Origin: Paenibacillus_E oryzisoli_A
GTDB taxonomy: Bacteria > Bacillota > Bacilli > Paenibacillales > NBRC-103111
Direction: 5' to 3'
DNA length: 64,000 nt
Assembly (NCBI RefSeq): GCF_050467285.1
Contig: NZ_JBCMUN010000038.1
Coordinates: 18,966 to 82,965, forward strand
The translations under genes were made by a program, and so were the position numbers. Positions 7,932 through 17,574 of the stretch are shown here, one piece after another. The notes below the pieces were generated by a model that saw only the letters and a program-made list of their open reading frames with translations, searched no databases and had not been told where the DNA came from. Every line of letters starts with the position of its first letter. Within the stretch, counting starts at the first letter, position 1.

Positions 7932-9201
7932 CAGAGATTATTTGTCACAGGAAGAGATCGATGCTTTATTGAGACAATCTTCGGAAGAAAGTTCAGCCTC
8001 TTCTTTGCATGGGCCTCCAAAAGTTGAAGACTTTTTATCACCGCTTGAGCAGGATGCGCTTGGCGAAATTGGAAACATTACATTTGGCAGCGCTGCAACC
8101 GCACTATCGACCTTGCTTGGTAAAAAAGTCGATATTACGACACCAAAAGTTTCTGTGATCGGCAAAGAAGAGCTGGAGGAGCAGTTTCCTAAACCGCACG
8201 TTGCGGTTCACGTAAACTATGTCGACGGTTTCGACGGCATTAACTTGCTCGTAATTAAGACGCGCGATGCGCAAGTCATTGCCGACCTGATGATGGGTGG
8301 TGACGGCACGGGCGGCGATGAGAACTTATCTGAAATTCACATCAGCGCGGTGCAGGAAGCCATGAATCAGATGATGGGATCGTCGGCAACTTCGATGTCT
8401 ACCATCTTTAATCGGTTTGTCAATATCTCTCCTCCTGGAATCGACATATTAAATTTGTCGAAAGGAGAAGGAAAACTGCCTGATGAGGACGTATTTATTA
8501 AAATATCGTTCCGACTCACGATTGGCGACCTGATTGATTCCAATATCATGCAATTGCTGCCGGTTCCATTCGCGAAAGAAATGGTATCAATCCTTATGGG
8601 TGGTGATTCCGATGCTGCTATGGAAGCGGCACCTGCTGCACAAGCGCCTGCTCCAGTAGCGCCTCCCGTGCAAGAGGCTCCTAAGTCACAACCTGCTGCG
8701 CCTGCTTACGAGCAGCCGATGTACCAACAGCCGCCTGCTGCTTACGAACAGCCCATGTATCAGCAACCGCCAATGGGGATGCCGATGTATCCGCCTCAAC
8801 AGCCGCCGCCGATGTACCCGCCGCAGCAACCGATGTATCAGCAGCCTCCGGCTGCGTATGGCGGCATGCCTAATCGCAATGTGAATGTTCAGCCGGTGCA
8901 ATTCGGCAACTTGCAGTCGGGGTCTATGACACATGCGGACGATACGAACCTGAACCTGCTGTTGGATATACCGCTCAAGGTAACGGTAGAACTCGGGAGA
9001 ACGCATAAAGTGATCAAAGACATTTTAGAACTGTCGCAAGGTTCTATTATTGAATTGGACAAGCTTGCAGGTGAGCCCGTGGATATTTTGATCAATAATA
9101 AACTGATTGCTAAAGGCGAGGTTGTCGTCATCGACGAGAACTTTGGCGTTCGTGTAACGGACATTGTCAATCAATGGGAACGAATTCAAAAGCTACAATA
9201 A
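7921..9201 (+). CDS. fliY: FliY, motor switch protein with CheC-type phosphatase and FliN domain
   Basis: A 426-aa protein. The N-terminal SQEEIDALL peptide resembles the CheY-P-binding peptide of FliM. Two CheC-type phosphatase helices follow (ALGEIGNITFGSAATALS and AVQEAMNQMMGSSATSMS). A Pro/Gln/Met/Tyr-rich linker spans about residues 255-325, and a FliN/SpoA domain ends with GVRVTDIVNQWERI. FliY dephosphorylates CheY-P at the motor. It is longer than B. subtilis FliY (378 aa) mainly because of the linker. ATG 7921 has AAGGTG upstream; an adjacent in-frame ATG at 7924 is also possible. Confidence 0.95.
   Translation: MMNNRDYLSQEEIDALLRQSSEESSASSLHGPPKVEDFLSPLEQDALGEIGNITFGSAATALSTLLGKKVDITTPKVSVIGKEELEEQFPKPHVAVHVNYVDGFDGINLLVIKTRDAQVIADLMMGGDGTGGDENLSEIHISAVQEAMNQMMGSSATSMSTIFNRFVNISPPGIDILNLSKGEGKLPDEDVFIKISFRLTIGDLIDSNIMQLLPVPFAKEMVSILMGGDSDAAMEAAPAAQAPAPVAPPVQEAPKSQPAAPAYEQPMYQQPPAAYEQPMYQQPPMGMPMYPPQQPPPMYPPQQPMYQQPPAAYGGMPNRNVNVQPVQFGNLQSGSMTHADDTNLNLLLDIPLKVTVELGRTHKVIKDILELSQGSIIELDKLAGEPVDILINNKLIAKGEVVVIDENFGVRVTDIVNQWERIQKLQ
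8695..8865 (+). repeat. Pro/Gln/Met/Tyr tandem repeats in the fliY linker
   Basis: The coding sequence repeats units reading YEQPMYQQPP, PMYPPQQP and PMYQQPPAAY several times, with clear similarity at the DNA level (cagccgatgta / cagcaaccgcc). It separates the CheC-like phosphatase part from the FliN domain and explains the extra length over B. subtilis FliY. Copy number is likely to vary between strains (inference). Confidence 0.75.
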
Positions 9202-9221
9202 CTTAAGGGGGATTTTTTGAA

Positions 9222-9584
9222 ATGGCTAACCGTATTCTAATTGTGGACGATGCTGCTTTTATGAGAATGATGATTCGGGACATTCTAACAAAGAATGGAT
9301 ATGAGGTTTGCGGCGAGGCGAACGATGGCGCGCAAGCGATTGAGAAATACAAAGAGTTAAAACCGGACTTGATCACCATGGACATCACGATGCCGGAGAT
9401 GGACGGCATTCAAGCTTTGAAAGAAATCAAGAAGATTGAGCCTAATGCTAAAGTGATTATGTGTTCTGCGATGGGACAGCAAGCGATGGTTATCGACGCG
9501 ATTCAAGCGGGCGCGAAAGACTTCATCGTGAAGCCGTTCCAAGCTGACCGCGTTATCGAAGCAATCAAAAAGACTCTGGGTTAA
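9222..9584 (+). CDS. cheY: CheY, chemotaxis response regulator
   Basis: A 120-aa single-domain receiver. Acidic pocket residues are D9 and D10, the phosphoacceptor is D54 (TMDITMPEMDG), the switch serine is S82 and the conserved lysine K104 (VKPF). It carries the CheA signal to FliM/FliY in the motor. The ATG at 9222 follows AAGGGGGAT. The position between fliY and fliO is that of B. subtilis cheY. Confidence 0.98.
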   Translation: MANRILIVDDAAFMRMMIRDILTKNGYEVCGEANDGAQAIEKYKELKPDLITMDITMPEMDGIQALKEIKKIEPNAKVIMCSAMGQQAMVIDAIQAGAKDFIVKPFQADRVIEAIKKTLG

Positions 9585-9631
9585 GTGTTAACCTTCGGTT
9601 GAGTCCGACATATGCCGAAAGGGTTGTTTTT

Positions 9632-10264
9632 ATGAAAAGACTTCAATCGAAGTTAGGGAAGACAACGTTATTATTCTTTAGTTCATTACTGACAACTGGC
9701 CAATTGGCGATGGCGGAAACAGACAACACAATCGATCAGTCACCAGCGGATTTTCCTTCAACTCTAACGGGAGCCAGCTCCTTCTTTATGATTGTTAAGG
9801 TGATTATTGTTCTGGTGCTGATCATTGTGCTCTTCTATGTGCTGATGCGCTATTTGGCAAGAAAGAACAGGGGATCGATGTTCGGAAGCTCCATTCGCTC
9901 GCTTGGTGGCGTGCCGCTTGGTCCCAATAAATCCATTCAATTGGTCGAGATCGGCCATTCGATTTTGGTCGTGGGTGTTGGTGATAATATTCAGATGCTG
10001 GATAAAATTACGGACGCCGAAGAAATAGCGTACATTACGGATTTGTTGCAGCAGTCGCAAGAAGATAGGATGGGCTTGGCTTCCGTAAGCAAGTGGATGG
10101 GTAAGTTGTCAGGTAAAAAGACGGTTGAAGAAGAGGAAGTCGAACTGACGGCTTCTTTTCAACAAGTATTTCACAATAAGATCCAACAGGTGTCTACGCG
10201 CAATAAGCAAGCGCAGCAATGGCTTTCGGATCAAAAACAAACAGATCGGTTGAATGATGAATGA
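9632..10264 (+). CDS. fliO: FliO (FliZ), type III export gate assembly protein
   Basis: A 210-aa protein with a predicted signal peptide (residues 1-28, cleavage after AMA), one membrane helix at about 52-74 and a basic cytoplasmic tail. FliO helps assemble the FliP ring of the export gate. Length fits B. subtilis FliO (219 aa). I chose the ATG at 9632 with AAAGGG upstream; a TTG at 9599 in frame would place unconserved residues before the signal peptide. It overlaps fliP by 4 nt (ATGA). Confidence 0.88.
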   Translation: MKRLQSKLGKTTLLFFSSLLTTGQLAMAETDNTIDQSPADFPSTLTGASSFFMIVKVIIVLVLIIVLFYVLMRYLARKNRGSMFGSSIRSLGGVPLGPNKSIQLVEIGHSILVVGVGDNIQMLDKITDAEEIAYITDLLQQSQEDRMGLASVSKWMGKLSGKKTVEEEEVELTASFQQVFHNKIQQVSTRNKQAQQWLSDQKQTDRLNDE

Positions 10265-11034
10265 AACGAAATAAATTTGCGTTACTGCTCGTCATTGTAA
10301 GTATCTTCTTGTTAGCGTTTGCCATGACGGCATCGGCAGCGGAGCCGGATCCGAACAATCCGATTCCGGGACTTAATGTGAACATTGGCACAAGCACGGC
10401 AACCGGGGGATCAGCGAATACAGTTACGTTGCTGTTGCTGCTCACGGTGCTTAGCTTGGCACCTTCTTTTTTAATCTTGATGACCAGCTTTACACGAATC
10501 GTCATCGTGCTTGGATTTGTTCGAACGTCGTTAGGAACTCAACAAATGCCGCCCAATCAGGTTCTAATCGGACTCGCTCTGTTTTTAACCTTTTTTATTA
10601 TGTCTCCAACTTTAGGAGAAGTTAATAATGTGGCGCTTCAGCCTTATCTTAAAGGAGAAATCAACCAAACGGTTGCTTTTGAGAAAGCGGCCCTGCCGAT
10701 GAAAGAATTCATGTTCAAGCATACGCGTCAAAAGGATCTAAAGCTGTTTCTGGATTACACGAAAGCGAAAGCACCGACAGGCGTTGCGGATATTCCCATT
10801 ACTTCGCTCGTCCCGGCTTATGCGATCAGTGAACTGAAATCGGCGTTTCAGATGGGGTTCATGATATTCATACCGTTTCTGGTTATCGACATGGTCGTTT
10901 CGAGCACCTTAATGGCCATGGGGATGATGATGCTCCCGCCGGTTATGATTGCACTGCCGTTCAAGATTCTCCTATTTATCCTGGTGGATGGGTGGTATCT
11001 TGTCGTGAGATCATTGCTTCTGAGCTATAGTTGA
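10261..11034 (+). CDS. fliP: FliP, flagellar type III export gate protein
   Basis: A 257-aa integral membrane protein with a cleavable signal peptide at residues 1-27 (ending ASA), then hydrophobic segments bearing the FliP signatures (MTSFTRIVIVLGFVRTSLG near residue 80, and PFLVIDMVVSSTLMAMGMMM near 200). It forms the pentameric core of the export channel with FliQ and FliR. The start overlaps the fliO stop as ATGA. Confidence 0.97.
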   Translation: MKRNKFALLLVIVSIFLLAFAMTASAAEPDPNNPIPGLNVNIGTSTATGGSANTVTLLLLLTVLSLAPSFLILMTSFTRIVIVLGFVRTSLGTQQMPPNQVLIGLALFLTFFIMSPTLGEVNNVALQPYLKGEINQTVAFEKAALPMKEFMFKHTRQKDLKLFLDYTKAKAPTGVADIPITSLVPAYAISELKSAFQMGFMIFIPFLVIDMVVSSTLMAMGMMMLPPVMIALPFKILLFILVDGWYLVVRSLLLSYS

Positions 11035-11060
11035 CGAAGATCATAACGGAGGAGACCTTC

Positions 11061-11330
11061 ATGGGTTCGGAGTTTGTTATTAAAATTGCAGGAGAGGCGG
11101 TATACACCGTTCTTAAAGCCAGCGCGCCAATGTTGGTTATCGGGCTCGTCGTAGGACTGATCATCAGCATTTTTCAGGCAACGACGCAGATTCAGGAGCA
11201 GACCTTGGCCTTTGTTCCGAAAATCGTGGCGGTGCTGCTGTCCATCTTGATCTTTGGGCCTTGGATTATGAATACATTGGTTGATTTTACGTACAGCCTG
11301 CTCAACAATCTGTATAAATTCGTTGGATAG
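11061..11330 (+). CDS. fliQ: FliQ, flagellar type III export gate protein
   Basis: An 89-aa membrane protein with two hydrophobic helices, starting MGSEFVIKIAGEAVYTVLK, with the conserved SIFQATTQIQEQTL hairpin between them. Length equals B. subtilis FliQ. I chose the ATG at 11061 behind CGGAGGAG; the in-frame start at 11031 overlaps fliP and lacks a ribosome-binding site. FliQ packs around FliP/FliR in the gate. Confidence 0.95.
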   Translation: MGSEFVIKIAGEAVYTVLKASAPMLVIGLVVGLIISIFQATTQIQEQTLAFVPKIVAVLLSILIFGPWIMNTLVDFTYSLLNNLYKFVG

Positions 11331-11333
11331 GTT

Positions 11334-12140
11334 GTGAACGAAATGGCCATCTTTTTTCAAGCGCTTCCTGTCTTTCTGCTTATTTTTTGTCGAATCACTT
11401 CGTTTTTTGTCGTGGTGCCTGTCTTATCGTCCCGAAACATCCCCGCGATGTTCAAAATCGGCATCTCCATGTTCATCTCGCTGGTCACGATTGCGATAGT
11501 GGGCTGGAACCAGACAATTCCGATGGATGGCGTCTATGTGCTCATGATCATTCGTGAAATGCTGATTGGCGTCGCGCTTGGCTTTGTTGTCTATATCTTC
11601 TTTACGGTCATTCAGACTGCAGGCGCATTTATGGACATGCAGATCGGATTCAGCATGGCAAGCGTCATCGATCCGTTGACAGGTACCTCGAATCCGATGC
11701 TCGGGAATCTCAAGTATATGGTCGCTGTGCTCTTGTTTTTATCGTTTGATGGACACCATTACTTGATTAAAGCGATTATCGACAGTTACAAATGGGTGCC
11801 GCTCGACAATCAGATGTTTGCTCGGATCTACAACGGGCAGGTCTCGGATTTTCTTTTTCAATCGTTATCTAAAATGTTTTATCTTTCCTTTCAACTGGCT
11901 GCACCTGTAGTCGCCGCGCTGTTTCTGACAGATTTGGGGCTGGGGTTGCTGACCCGAGTGGCACCGCAGTTCAACATTTTTGTTGTTGGGGCGCCGCTGA
12001 AAATGATTTTAGGATTTTTTATTCTGATTTTCTTGTTCCCGGAATTGATATCTCAGTTTCAGCAATTGTTCGGTACAGCTTTTGATTATGTGGGGAAAAT
12101 GCTGCAGCTCATCGGCGGTGGAAGTTCGCCAGCCCCATAA
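11334..12140 (+). CDS. fliR: FliR, flagellar type III export gate protein
   Basis: A 268-aa, very hydrophobic protein with about six membrane segments and the FliR signature around GAFMDMQIGFSMASVIDP at about residues 97-114. It completes the FliPQR export gate. The start is probably the GTG at 11334, 3 nt after the fliQ stop; an ATG at 11343 in frame is an alternative that removes three residues. Neither has a strong ribosome-binding site, suggesting coupling to fliQ. Confidence 0.94.
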   Translation: MNEMAIFFQALPVFLLIFCRITSFFVVVPVLSSRNIPAMFKIGISMFISLVTIAIVGWNQTIPMDGVYVLMIIREMLIGVALGFVVYIFFTVIQTAGAFMDMQIGFSMASVIDPLTGTSNPMLGNLKYMVAVLLFLSFDGHHYLIKAIIDSYKWVPLDNQMFARIYNGQVSDFLFQSLSKMFYLSFQLAAPVVAALFLTDLGLGLLTRVAPQFNIFVVGAPLKMILGFFILIFLFPELISQFQQLFGTAFDYVGKMLQLIGGGSSPAP

Positions 12141-12154
12141 GCAGGAGGAGTCTC

Positions 12155-13249
12155 GTGGCTCAAAGATTTCGTTTGCAGCTCGATTTGCAATGGTTTGCCG
12201 GAGAGAAGACGGAACGCGCGACGCCGAAGAAGAGGCAGGAGGCCAGGAAGAAAGGACAAGTTGCCAAGAGCATGGATGTGCCCGCGGCGCTAATTCTGTT
12301 GTTTTCTTTCGTAACGCTCATGATGTTCGGCTCCTTTATGAAAGATCGGATTATGCTGATGTTTCGGAAGGTGTATGAAAATCAGCTCTCTATGGATGTA
12401 ACGAGCAGCAATGTTCAAGCGCTGTTTCACGATCTGATGATGCAAGGCTTGATTATTCTGGCTCCGATGTTCATTCTCGTGATGTTGATCGCGATCATCG
12501 GCAATTATGCGCAAATCGGCTTTATGTTCATTGGTGCGCCGCTGATGCCTAAATTCGATAAAATCAATCCGCTTGCGGGATTTAAGCGCATGTTTTCACT
12601 GCGTACGGTAATGGATTTTCTGAAATCCACCTTTAAATTACTCATTATTGGCATCGTCGTATACACGACGTTAGTGGGGCAAAAGACGAAGCTACTGGCG
12701 CTAGGTCACGTTCCGCTGGAAAGCACATTTTCTTTTATCGGCTCCGTCACGCTCAGCTTAGGGATTAAAATTGGCGCGATTCTGGTCGTGCTGGCGATTT
12801 TTGACTACATCTACCAGAAGTATGAATACGAGAAAAGCCTTCGCATGTCGAAGCAAGACATCAAAGATGAGTATAAGAAGAGTGAAGGCGACCCGCAAAT
12901 TAAAGGGAAAATTCGGGCGAAACAGCGGGCCATGGCTATGCAGCGCATGATGCAGGAAGTTCCTAAAGCGGATGTCATCATCACGAACCCAACTCACTTT
13001 GCCGTAGCCTTGCAGTATGACTCGAAAAATATGCAAGCGCCGACGGTAATTGCCAAAGGCGCCGATTATATGGCCCTGAAAATTAAAGAAGTAGCGAAAC
13101 AACACGGCGTTATGACGATGGAAAACAAGCCGCTTGCTCGAGCGATTTATGCCCAAGTGGAAATCGGTGAAGCGATTCCTGCCGAATTGTTCCAGGCTGT
13201 TGCGGAAGTACTGGCGTATGTATATAAGATGAAAGGCCGTACGAACTAA
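12155..13249 (+). CDS. flhB: FlhB, export gate substrate-specificity switch
   Basis: A 364-aa protein with four membrane helices and a cytoplasmic domain containing the autocleavage motif NPTH at residues 278-281. Cleavage between N and P lets FlhB switch from hook to filament export on a signal from FliK. The basic N-terminus carries the conserved FAGEKTERATPKKRQEARKKG. The GTG start at 12155 follows GCAGGAGGAG. Length is close to B. subtilis FlhB (360). Confidence 0.97.
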   Translation: MAQRFRLQLDLQWFAGEKTERATPKKRQEARKKGQVAKSMDVPAALILLFSFVTLMMFGSFMKDRIMLMFRKVYENQLSMDVTSSNVQALFHDLMMQGLIILAPMFILVMLIAIIGNYAQIGFMFIGAPLMPKFDKINPLAGFKRMFSLRTVMDFLKSTFKLLIIGIVVYTTLVGQKTKLLALGHVPLESTFSFIGSVTLSLGIKIGAILVVLAIFDYIYQKYEYEKSLRMSKQDIKDEYKKSEGDPQIKGKIRAKQRAMAMQRMMQEVPKADVIITNPTHFAVALQYDSKNMQAPTVIAKGADYMALKIKEVAKQHGVMTMENKPLARAIYAQVEIGEAIPAELFQAVAEVLAYVYKMKGRTN

Positions 13250-13271
13250 CGAAAGAGGGAGGTGCAATCCG

Positions 13272-15305
13272 TTGAAAGTCAAAGATTTATTTGTACTTGT
13301 GGGCATTATCTGCATCGTTTTAATGATGATTGTACCTGTTCCAATCCCTTTGCTCGACTTCTTGCTCATTATCAATATCTCTATTGCCCTAATGGTTATT
13401 CTGGTCGCGATGAATACAAAGGAAGCGCTGCAATTCTCGATTTTCCCTTCCTTGCTGCTCATTACGACCTTATTCCGGTTGGCACTCAACGTATCCACTA
13501 CACGCAACATTTTGTCTCACGCGGAAGCAGGGGACGTGGTCAGAACTTTTGGTTCTTTCGTTGCCGCAGGCAACATTGTCGTAGGATTCGTCGTCTTTCT
13601 GATCTTGGTCCTCGTACAATTTATCGTCATTACCAAAGGTTCTGAGCGCGTGGCCGAAGTTGCGGCACGGTTTACGCTCGATGCAATGCCAGGTAAGCAA
13701 ATGAGTATCGACGCCGACCTCAATGCCGGCATGATTAATGAAGTCCAGGCGCGGGAGCGCCGGCAGAAGATTGAACGTGAAGCTGATTTTTACGGAGCGA
13801 TGGACGGTGCCAGTAAGTTCGTAAAAGGGGATGCGATCGCAGGGATTATCATCCTGGTCATCAATTTGATCGGCGGTTTTATTATCGGCATGTCGATGAA
13901 AGGGATGGATTTTTCCGAGGCGCTCCAAACGTTCTCCATTCTGACGATTGGCGACGGATTGGTCAGCCAGATTCCGGCGCTGCTTATCTCGACAGCTGCG
14001 GGTATTATCGTCACCAGAGCATCTTCGGAAGGCAATCTGGGACATGATGTCACGAAACAATTGACTGCTCAGCCAAAGCTGCTGTATATCGTCGCAGGTA
14101 CGTTGGTGGTTCTGGGAGTTTTTACACCGATTCACTGGTTTACAACGTTCCCGATTGCAGGTCTGCTTTCTTACGCAGCCTACAGAATGCAGAAAAATCT
14201 GGATCGCGAGGCGATTAAAGAGGAACAGCTGGTCGAGGAGCAGCAGATCGAAGAAGTGCGGAGTCCGGAGAGCGTCATTTCGCTTTTGCAGGTGGACCCG
14301 ATCGAATTCGAGTTCGGTTATGGGCTCATCCCGCTCGCGGACACGCAGCAAGGCGGAGACTTGCTGGACCGGATCATTCTGATCCGGCGCCAATGCGCAT
14401 TAGAGCTTGGGGTTGTCGTGCCGGTCATCCGGATCCGCGACAACATTCAACTGCGGCCGAACGAGTATATCATCAAAATAAAAGGCAATACGGTCGCCCG
14501 CGGCGAATTGCTCCTCAATCACTACTTGGCCATGAGCCCGGGCATTGATGACGATTCGATCTCCGGTATCGAGACAACCGAACCTGCGTTCGGACTTCCT
14601 GCCATCTGGATCGACGAGATGAACAAAGAGCGAGCCGAGCTCTCCGGGTATACCGTGGTCGATCCACCGTCTGTCGTCGCAACGCATTTGACGGAAATTA
14701 TTAAGAAACATGCTCATGAGCTGCTTGGACGTCAAGAAACGAAAGCGCTCGTTGACAATGTACGCGAAACATACCCGGCGCTTGTGGACGATCTCATTCC
14801 TTCCGTACTGAACGTAGGGGACGTGCAGAAAGTGCTCGCCAAGCTGCTTCGCGAAAAAATATCCGTACGCGATCTGGTTACCATTTTGGAGACGTTGGCG
14901 GATTACGGGACATATACCAAGGATCCTGAAATATTGACGGAATACGTGAGACAAGCACTGTCTCGCCAAATCACGCAGCAATACACGTCCATCGGGGATT
15001 CGTTGAAAGTCATCACGGTCGGTCCTTCCGTAGAGAAAAAAATCGCGGAATCCGTTCAACAATCGGATCAAGGGAGCTATTTGGCCCTGGACCCGTCGTC
15101 TTCCCAAATTATTCATCACCGCGTGACGGAGCAAGTGTCCAAATTGATTCAATCGGGGCAGCAGCCGGTTATTTTAACATCACCTACGATTCGCATGTAT
15201 GTACGACAATTGCTGGAACGCACGTTGCAGGACATTCCGGTTCTATCTTACAGCGAGCTTGAGCCGAGCGTTGAAATTCAAAGCATGGGGGTAGTCAATT
15301 TATGA
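13272..15305 (+). CDS. flhA: FlhA, flagellar type III export gate protein
   Basis: A 677-aa protein with about eight membrane helices in the first ~310 residues, the FHIPEP-type loop with conserved RHAEVAARFTLDAMPGKQMS-like sequence (here SERVAEVAARFTLDAMPGK), and a large cytoplasmic domain that forms the nonameric docking ring for export chaperones. It starts with TTG at 13272, preceded by GGGAGGTG. The stop overlaps flhF by 4 nt (ATGA). Confidence 0.97.
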   Translation: MKVKDLFVLVGIICIVLMMIVPVPIPLLDFLLIINISIALMVILVAMNTKEALQFSIFPSLLLITTLFRLALNVSTTRNILSHAEAGDVVRTFGSFVAAGNIVVGFVVFLILVLVQFIVITKGSERVAEVAARFTLDAMPGKQMSIDADLNAGMINEVQARERRQKIEREADFYGAMDGASKFVKGDAIAGIIILVINLIGGFIIGMSMKGMDFSEALQTFSILTIGDGLVSQIPALLISTAAGIIVTRASSEGNLGHDVTKQLTAQPKLLYIVAGTLVVLGVFTPIHWFTTFPIAGLLSYAAYRMQKNLDREAIKEEQLVEEQQIEEVRSPESVISLLQVDPIEFEFGYGLIPLADTQQGGDLLDRIILIRRQCALELGVVVPVIRIRDNIQLRPNEYIIKIKGNTVARGELLLNHYLAMSPGIDDDSISGIETTEPAFGLPAIWIDEMNKERAELSGYTVVDPPSVVATHLTEIIKKHAHELLGRQETKALVDNVRETYPALVDDLIPSVLNVGDVQKVLAKLLREKISVRDLVTILETLADYGTYTKDPEILTEYVRQALSRQITQQYTSIGDSLKVITVGPSVEKKIAESVQQSDQGSYLALDPSSSQIIHHRVTEQVSKLIQSGQQPVILTSPTIRMYVRQLLERTLQDIPVLSYSELEPSVEIQSMGVVNL

Positions 15306-16660
15306 GAGTAAAACGATATGTTGTCGATTCCATGCCGGACGCTTTGCAGAAGATCCGAACGGATTTGGGCAAGGATGCGGTCATTCTCAATACGAAGGAG
15401 ATCCGCACCGGCGGCTTTCTAGGGATGTTCGGCAAAAAGAAAATCGAAGTAATCGCCGCGATCGATGGGGCTGCCGCCGCTTCCGGCGGCTCATCGAGCC
15501 GCCCGGCACCGTCGTTTGCGCAGCAGGCACAGAAGCCGATCATGCCGAATGTGCAAGCGCCTGCACGAGCGCATCAATCCGATTTTCCCGAGGTGCCGGA
15601 CGTATTGGCTCCGTCTGCACTGAAGCAAGAAGCTGCGACGCCGCAGCCTGTCGTTGAGGGTTCGCTTCGCCAACGCCAACAGCAAGCCTACGCGCCTGTC
15701 GCTGCACAAGTGCAGGCACCGGCAGCAACTACGGCTACGGCAACTGTGCCTGCTCCAACGTCAGCTCCTGCAAAGCCTCTTTTGAATGAAAATCAGCTGA
15801 TGGACGAGCTGAAGCAGATGAAAGAAATGATGAAGAGACTGACGGCAACCGCTGAGCCGGACCGCATGCCGGAACCGCTGGAGAAGCTGGAACAACTGCT
15901 TTGCGCGCAGGAGGTAGACCCTTCATTCGTCCGCCGTATGATGGAGGATGTCCAGAGCGACTTGGAAGCCGCGGGCGAGCCGATTACGGAAGAGAATGCG
16001 AGACAGCTCGTGCGCGCGAAGCTGGGGCAAACACTCCATTCCGAACAAAGCAAGCACATCTCCGATCAGACGAGGGTCGTTCATTTCGTCGGTCCGACGG
16101 GAGTCGGCAAGACGACGACGATCGCCAAGCTAGCAGCGGATCAAGTGCTGAAGTATCACCGCAAGGTAGGCTTCATTACATCCGACACCTACCGAATCGC
16201 TGCGATCGAGCAGCTTAAAACGTATGCGACGATTTTAAATGTCCCTCTTGAAGTCGTATTCTCCCCACAAGACCTAGCGAAAGCGTTCACGAATCTCGCG
16301 GACTGCGACGTGATTTTTATGGATACGGCCGGTCGCAATTTCCGAAATGAAATGTACGTTTCGGAACTGAATTCTCTTCTGAAAACACAAGGCAAAAGCG
16401 AAACCATTCTTGTGCTCAGCTTGACGACCAAGTATCGGGACATTCAAGCGATTACGAACAATTTTAGCAAGTTCAAGCTCGATAAAGTGTTGTTTACGAA
16501 AATGGATGAAACCGATTCCTATGGGGCGATCGTGAATGTCGTCAATGAATTCTCATTGCAGCTGTCTTACGTGACCACCGGTCAAAATGTCCCGGACGAT
16601 ATTGTGGAATTGAATGAGTGGCAAGTCATCGATTTGTTATTGGAGGAACCGCAAACATGA
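15302..16660 (+). CDS. flhF: FlhF, SRP-type GTPase for flagellar placement
   Basis: A 452-aa protein with a short conserved N-terminus, an Ala/Pro/Gln-rich linker at about residues 56-160, an NG domain with G1 GPTGVGKT at 264-271, DTAGR at 341-345 and TKMDET at 399-404. FlhF dimerises with GTP and sets where and how many flagella form. It is longer than the B. subtilis protein (366 aa) because of the low-complexity linker. Start ATG 15302 lies in the flhA stop; the end overlaps flhG by 4 nt. Confidence 0.96.
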   Translation: MRVKRYVVDSMPDALQKIRTDLGKDAVILNTKEIRTGGFLGMFGKKKIEVIAAIDGAAAASGGSSSRPAPSFAQQAQKPIMPNVQAPARAHQSDFPEVPDVLAPSALKQEAATPQPVVEGSLRQRQQQAYAPVAAQVQAPAATTATATVPAPTSAPAKPLLNENQLMDELKQMKEMMKRLTATAEPDRMPEPLEKLEQLLCAQEVDPSFVRRMMEDVQSDLEAAGEPITEENARQLVRAKLGQTLHSEQSKHISDQTRVVHFVGPTGVGKTTTIAKLAADQVLKYHRKVGFITSDTYRIAAIEQLKTYATILNVPLEVVFSPQDLAKAFTNLADCDVIFMDTAGRNFRNEMYVSELNSLLKTQGKSETILVLSLTTKYRDIQAITNNFSKFKLDKVLFTKMDETDSYGAIVNVVNEFSLQLSYVTTGQNVPDDIVELNEWQVIDLLLEEPQT

Positions 16661-17526
16661 AGGATCAAGCAGAAGGGTTACGGCATCTGGTTCAAACTCA
16701 CCAAGATCGAAGTATACGACAGACCAGGATCATTACCGTGACCAGTGGTAAAGGCGGGGTCGGCAAATCGAACTTTACGCTTAACTTCGCTTTATCGCTT
16801 CAAGCGCAGGGCTACAAGGTGCTTGTTTTTGACGCTGACATCGGGCTTGCCAATATCGACGTGTTGATGGGCGTACCCTCGTCATACAATTTGTACCACC
16901 TTTTGAAAAGGGAAAAAACGATCTGGGAAATCATTCAAAAAGGCGCCAATGGGTTGGAATTTATCGCCGGCGGCTCTGGATTTACGGATTTGCTTCGATT
17001 GACAGAGGAAGAGCTGAATTATTTCTCCGAACAGATCAGCGAGCTGCACGGATACGCGGATTTTATCATTTTCGATACCGGCGCAGGGCTTTCCAAAGAA
17101 ACGCTGCAATTCATCCTCGCTTCGGAAGAAACGATTGTTGTGACTACGCCGGAACCGACGTCGATCACGGATGCTTATGCGATTATTAAAATGGTGACGT
17201 CTATGGGGCATCAGGTATCCTTTAAATTGGTCATCAATCGGGTGACCGACGCGAAGGAAGGCAGGCAGACGGCGGATAAAATATCATTGGTTGCTCATCA
17301 ATTTTTGGATCTTCAAATTCCGACATTGGGGTTCATTGAGGATGACGCGGCGGTGTCGAAAGCAGTAAGAAAGCAAGTTCCGTTCTCTCTCGCTTTTCCC
17401 AATTCGGCTGCGGCCGTGAACATTCGCGCGATCTCCGAAGCTTTCGTAGGCGGCTACCGTACAAGCCACACGCCGTCTTCCGGCGTCAAAAGCTTTCTAA
17501 ATAAAATGATGAGACTTTTGAAATAG
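16657..17526 (+). CDS. flhG: FlhG (YlxH), MinD-like ATPase regulating FlhF
   Basis: A 289-aa ParA/MinD-family ATPase with deviant Walker A SGKGGVGKS at residues 30-38 and a conserved DADIGLANIDVLMG. The N-terminus carries DQAEGLR (residues 3-9), the motif known to stimulate FlhF GTPase activity. I chose the ATG at 16657, overlapping the flhF stop (ATGA) with TGGAGGA upstream; this places the DQAEGLR peptide at the extreme N-terminus as in characterised FlhG. Confidence 0.96.
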   Translation: MKDQAEGLRHLVQTHQDRSIRQTRIITVTSGKGGVGKSNFTLNFALSLQAQGYKVLVFDADIGLANIDVLMGVPSSYNLYHLLKREKTIWEIIQKGANGLEFIAGGSGFTDLLRLTEEELNYFSEQISELHGYADFIIFDTGAGLSKETLQFILASEETIVVTTPEPTSITDAYAIIKMVTSMGHQVSFKLVINRVTDAKEGRQTADKISLVAHQFLDLQIPTLGFIEDDAAVSKAVRKQVPFSLAFPNSAAAVNIRAISEAFVGGYRTSHTPSSGVKSFLNKMMRLLK

Positions 17527-17574
17527 GAATTTCGCAGATCATGTCGAATAACACATAAAGAGGGGGGAACAGCT

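Noticed and set aside
12082..12378. 98-codon frame bridging fliR and flhB
   Set aside because: It overlaps the well-supported ends of both genes and encodes no recognisable protein.
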